Positions 4,303-6,601 of a stretch of DNA of 6,601 nt are shown piece by piece. The notes beneath the pieces were generated by a model. The model had not been told where the DNA came from and did no database searches. It saw only the letters and a list, made by a program, of their open reading frames with translations. The stretch spans positions 1-6,601 of the forward strand of contig JAGBWH010000062.1 of the NCBI GenBank assembly GCA_017629925.1, given 5' to 3'. The translations under genes and the position numbers were made by a program. The number at the start of each line of letters is the position of its first letter. Position 1 is the stretch's first letter. The stretch is from Clostridia bacterium. GTDB lineage: Bacteria > Bacillota > Clostridia > Oscillospirales > CAG-272.

Positions 4303-6393
4303 TTAGGAAGCACCGTCTTCTTTCTTAGCATCAGCAATAATTTTTTGCGCAATCGCAGCAGGAACTTCCTCATAACGATCAACGACGAAGTCGAAACGAC
4401 CTCTACCTTGTGTCATGGCGCGGAGAGCGATCACGTAATCTGCCATTTCACTCTTAGGAATTTCTGCTACAATAGTTTGATAACCTGCTTTGGCGGCATA
4501 TTGTTCCATATTCAGCACTTTACCACGACGTTTGTTAAGGTCGCCCATAACATCGCCTACATAATCGCCGGGAACATAGACTTGCAATGTACCAATCGGT
4601 TCGAGCAATACAGGACCTGCTTTAGGCAGACCTTCCTTGTATGCCAGAATAGCAGCCAATTTGAAGGAAAGTTCGTTGGAGTCAACTTCATGATAAGAAC
4701 CATCATAAAGGTTAGCTGCCAGATGAACAACAGGATATCCTGCGAGAACGCCATGCAGCATTGCTTCCAGCAAGCCTTTTTCTACTGCAGGGAAATAGTT
4801 TTTCGGCACAGAACCGCCAAATACGCTTTCAGTAAAGGTCAAACCTTCTGCTTCACCGGGAGAGAAGGTAATCTTAACGTGACCGTATTGACCAGAACCA
4901 CCAGATTGCTTTTTGTGCTTACCTTCAACATCCACTCTCTTCTTGATGGTTTCACGGTATGCCAATTTAGGTGTGGTGAGTTCAACAGAAGTGCCAAAAC
5001 GGTTTTTCAGTTTAGCTACCACAACGTCAAGGTGCATATCGCCAAGACCTGAAATCAAAAGTTGCTTGGTTTCGGGATTGTTTTCATAGCGAAGAGTGGG
5101 ATCTTCTTCGAGTAACTTGGAGATACCCATAGAAATCTTATCTTCATCGCCTTTGGCTTTGGGAGCAATCGCCATGGTCATATAAGCTGTGGGGAATTGA
5201 ATGGGTGCATAGCGCAATTCGGGGTTGGAAAGGGACAGGGTGTCGTTGGTATTGGTGTTTGTCAATTTGGCGGTTACACCAATGTCACCACATACGAGGG
5301 TTTCCACTTCGATTTGCTTTTTACCGCGCATAATGTAGATGCGGCTAATCTTTTCAGAGGCACCGGTGGTGGTGTTTTTGAGCACCATATCTTTTTTGAG
5401 AGTACCGCTCATGACTTTGAAGAAAGACATCTTACCCACAAACGGGTCAGCGATGGTCTTGAATACAAACAAAGCGGTGTCGCCTTCGGGATCAATATCA
5501 ATATGAGAGAGGTTGCCGTCAGCATCCACTACCATTTCGTTGGAACGAGAGGTGGGTTTCGGGAAAGAGCCAACAACGGTATCAAGCAATGTATAAAGGC
5601 CCCAAACCTTAGTAGCAGCACCTGCAAATACAGGTACGATATCACCAGCAATGATACCCTCATGCAAAGCACTGTGCACTTCCTCTGTGCTGATTTCTTC
5701 CTCGGCAAAGAATTTTTCCATGAGTTCTTCGGAGGTTTGCGCAACAGATTCAAGCAGCATTTCTCTATATTTAGCCACTTTTTCAGCTTGATCAGCGGGA
5801 ATGGGAGTTTTGCTGTAACTATTGGATTTAGGATCATAGGAATAGACAATGTCTTCAATCAGGTTTGCAAAACCTGCAATGGCACCGCTCGCATCACGAA
5901 TGGGGAATTGAACGGGACATACGCATACGCCGAATTTGTCACGAAGCGCATCCAGCACGCGGTGGAAGTTTGCTTCGGGATCGTCAAAACGATTCACAAA
6001 GAATGCTTTGGGCAATTGTGCATTCGTGGCGATATCCCAAGCCAGTTCGGTACCTACTTGTACACCAGATTTGCCATCCACTACGATGATAGCAGCATCT
6101 GCGGCTCTGACGCATTGATGAACTTCGCCCTCAAAATCAAAGTAACCAGGAGTATCCAATACGTTAATGGTAGCACCCTTCCAGTCTACAGGAGCCGTAG
6201 AAGCAGAAAGAGAAAAGCCTCTCTTAATTTCTTCGGGGTCATAGTCAGAGCAGGTATTACCAGCTGTGACAGTACCTAAACGGTCTGTTGCTTTAGACAA
6301 GTAAAGCATAGCTTCAACCAATGATGTTTTACCGCTACCGCCGTGGCCAAGCAAAACGACGTTGCGAATATTTTGAGTTTGCATGTTTGCCAT
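4303..6393 (-). CDS. EF-G-like translational GTPase (EF-G2/FusA2-type paralogue)
   Basis: A cytoplasmic ribosome-associated GTPase of 696 residues with the full five-domain EF-G plan. The G domain comprises GHGGSGKTS (16-24), RGFS switch I (58-61), DTPGYFDFEGE (80-90), NRFD (134-137) and GAA as G5 (258-260). Domain II spans about 296-385, III about 400-475 (SGLGDMHLDV at 448-457), IV about 476-595 (SGGSGQYGHVKITFSPGE) and V about 596-680 (ALRAMTQGRGRFDFVVDRYEEVP at 656-678). It differs from canonical FusA: the P-loop is GHGGSGKT rather than AHIDAGKT, the DTPGH His that activates GTP hydrolysis is Tyr84, the switch Thr is Ser61, and NKxD is NRFD. The Tyr and the Gly-rich loop are, as I recall, shared by the EF-G2-like subfamily, in which several members do not replace EF-G in translocation. 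Many databases simply label such genes fusA. The ATG at 6393 has AAGGAGA 10 bases upstream; the Met at codon 4 is an alternative. Confidence 0.93.
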   Translation of the reverse strand: MANMQTQNIRNVVLLGHGGSGKTSLVEAMLYLSKATDRLGTVTAGNTCSDYDPEEIKRGFSLSASTAPVDWKGATINVLDTPGYFDFEGEVHQCVRAADAAIIVVDGKSGVQVGTELAWDIATNAQLPKAFFVNRFDDPEANFHRVLDALRDKFGVCVCPVQFPIRDASGAIAGFANLIEDIVYSYDPKSNSYSKTPIPADQAEKVAKYREMLLESVAQTSEELMEKFFAEEEISTEEVHSALHEGIIAGDIVPVFAGAATKVWGLYTLLDTVVGSFPKPTSRSNEMVVDADGNLSHIDIDPEGDTALFVFKTIADPFVGKMSFFKVMSGTLKKDMVLKNTTTGASEKISRIYIMRGKKQIEVETLVCGDIGVTAKLTNTNTNDTLSLSNPELRYAPIQFPTAYMTMAIAPKAKGDEDKISMGISKLLEEDPTLRYENNPETKQLLISGLGDMHLDVVVAKLKNRFGTSVELTTPKLAYRETIKKRVDVEGKHKKQSGGSGQYGHVKITFSPGEAEGLTFTESVFGGSVPKNYFPAVEKGLLEAMLHGVLAGYPVVHLAANLYDGSYHEVDSNELSFKLAAILAYKEGLPKAGPVLLEPIGTLQVYVPGDYVGDVMGDLNKRRGKVLNMEQYAAKAGYQTIVAEIPKSEMADYVIALRAMTQGRGRFDFVVDRYEEVPAAIAQKIIADAKKEDGAS

Positions 6394-6403
6394 ATAATGT
6401 ATA

Positions 6404-6410
6404 TCTCCTT
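6404..6410 (-). promoter_or_regulatory. Ribosome binding site of the EF-G-like gene
   Basis: AAGGAGA on the minus strand ends 10 bases before the ATG at 6393. The sequence is strong and the spacing a little long. The Met at codon 4 would be 19 bases away, so 6393 is preferred. Confidence 0.8.
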
Positions 6411-6452
6411 AATAAAATATATAGTGCAGTCAAAAGAGTAACTCACAGAAAT

Positions 6453-6481
6453 ATTTTACTACATTTTCAAACAAAAATCAA
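6453..6481 (-). promoter_or_regulatory. Sigma-A-type promoter of the EF-G-like gene
   Basis: On the minus strand, TTGATT (6476-6481, 4 of 6 to TTGACA) and TAAAAT (6453-6458, 5 of 6 to TATAAT) are separated by exactly 17 bases. Transcription would begin near 6446, giving a leader of about 50 bases before the ATG at 6393. I see no riboswitch-like structure in that leader. Confidence 0.6.
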
Positions 6482-6498
6482 TATACAATTTTGTGTTT

Positions 6499-6601
6499 TT
6501 AGCCACTTATACGTAAAACTTCGGTGGCAATGTTTGTAATATATGCACAATTTTCGAGGGTTTGGAAGCGATTATTCGCTTTTTTTGAGAAAATGAGCCA
6601 C
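6499..6601 (-). CDS. Possible C-terminal tail of another minus-strand gene (start outside window)
   Basis: Reading leftward from 6600, one frame stays open for 33 codons and ends with TAA at 6499-6501. The final residues are LENCAYITNIATEVLRISG, which look protein-like. I do not recognise the family. A second frame in the same stretch is also open for nearly as long (stop near 6502), so this could be chance. No terminator follows before the EF-G-like promoter. Apart from this tail, the promoter and the ribosome site, I see nothing else in the 208 bases upstream of the EF-G-like gene. Confidence 0.25.
   Translation of the reverse strand, partial: WLIFSKKANNRFQTLENCAYITNIATEVLRISG
6566..6587 (+). 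terminator. Weak hairpin with T-run, possible plus-strand terminator
   Basis: AAGCGA (6566-6571) and TCGCTT (6576-6581) form a perfect 6-pair stem with a TTAT loop, running into a T7 (6580-6586) on the plus strand. No plus-strand gene is seen upstream of it in this window, so it may stop antisense transcription or be coincidence inside a minus-strand coding tail. Confidence 0.25.

Noticed and set aside
4066..5052. Long plus-strand open frame of 328 codons
   Set aside because: It lies antisense across the E2-like gene, the terminator and the EF-G-like gene. It has no family resemblance, and the minus-strand genes are clear.
5197..6279. Plus-strand open frame of 360 codons
   Set aside because: It is wholly antisense to the EF-G-like G domain and domain II, with His/Cys/Phe-rich composition typical of a shadow frame.
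6393..6410. The leader AAGGAGATATACATTATATG closely resembles the T7 gene 10 leader used in expression vectors
   Set aside because: It differs by an insertion before the ATG, the surrounding DNA is native, and AT-rich spacing after AAGGAGA is common. Coincidence is more likely than vector contamination.
1..6601. Defence system, prophage, insertion sequence or CRISPR array
   Set aside because: No direct repeats, transposase, integrase, nuclease or spacer-like pattern was seen. All solid genes are chromosomal housekeeping or enzyme-like types.

Overview
This window reads as ordinary chromosome from a low-to-mid GC Gram-positive bacterium, most likely a Clostridia-class Firmicute. The evidence is the strong AGGAGG-type ribosome sites, the T-rich intrinsic terminators, a PPi-type phosphofructokinase of the kind common in clostridia, and a clostridial-style EF-G paralogue. 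It also carries a lipoyl-less E2-like protein that I recall from gut Clostridia. I cannot fix the genus. I see no mobile element, CRISPR array, tRNA or rRNA.

Layout: bases 1-474 (+) hold the 3' half of ftsZ, which the window edge cuts inside the catalytic T7 loop. It converges on a leftward cluster, and a strong, probably bidirectional terminator (491-539) lies between them. In transcription order on the minus strand, the cluster is: an E2-acyltransferase-like protein (4205-3249), a divergent sugar-phosphate-transferase-like membrane protein (3187-2609), a HAD-IIA (NagD-like) phosphatase (2605-1802) and a PPi-type phosphofructokinase (1777-563). Spacing is 61, 3 and 24 bases, so the last three genes at least look co-transcribed. 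Upstream, and separated by its own terminator (4221-4271), is an EF-G-like translational GTPase (6393-4303, minus) with a plausible sigma-A promoter at 6453-6481. The last ~100 bases may hold the tail of another minus-strand gene.

The main oddity is that two adjacent cluster genes keep the family scaffold but lack key catalytic residues. The acyltransferase-like protein has Glu where E2/CAT-fold enzymes have the catalytic His (DERICDG instead of the usual DHRxxDG). The sugar-transferase-like protein has Asp-Lys in place of the Asp-Glu catalytic dyad and has lost neighbouring motifs. The EF-G paralogue has Tyr in place of the GTPase-activating His. How these proteins work together is unknown. 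The only clear metabolic roles are glycolytic (phosphofructokinase) and small-phosphate hydrolysis (HAD). I found nothing I would call a complete new system.
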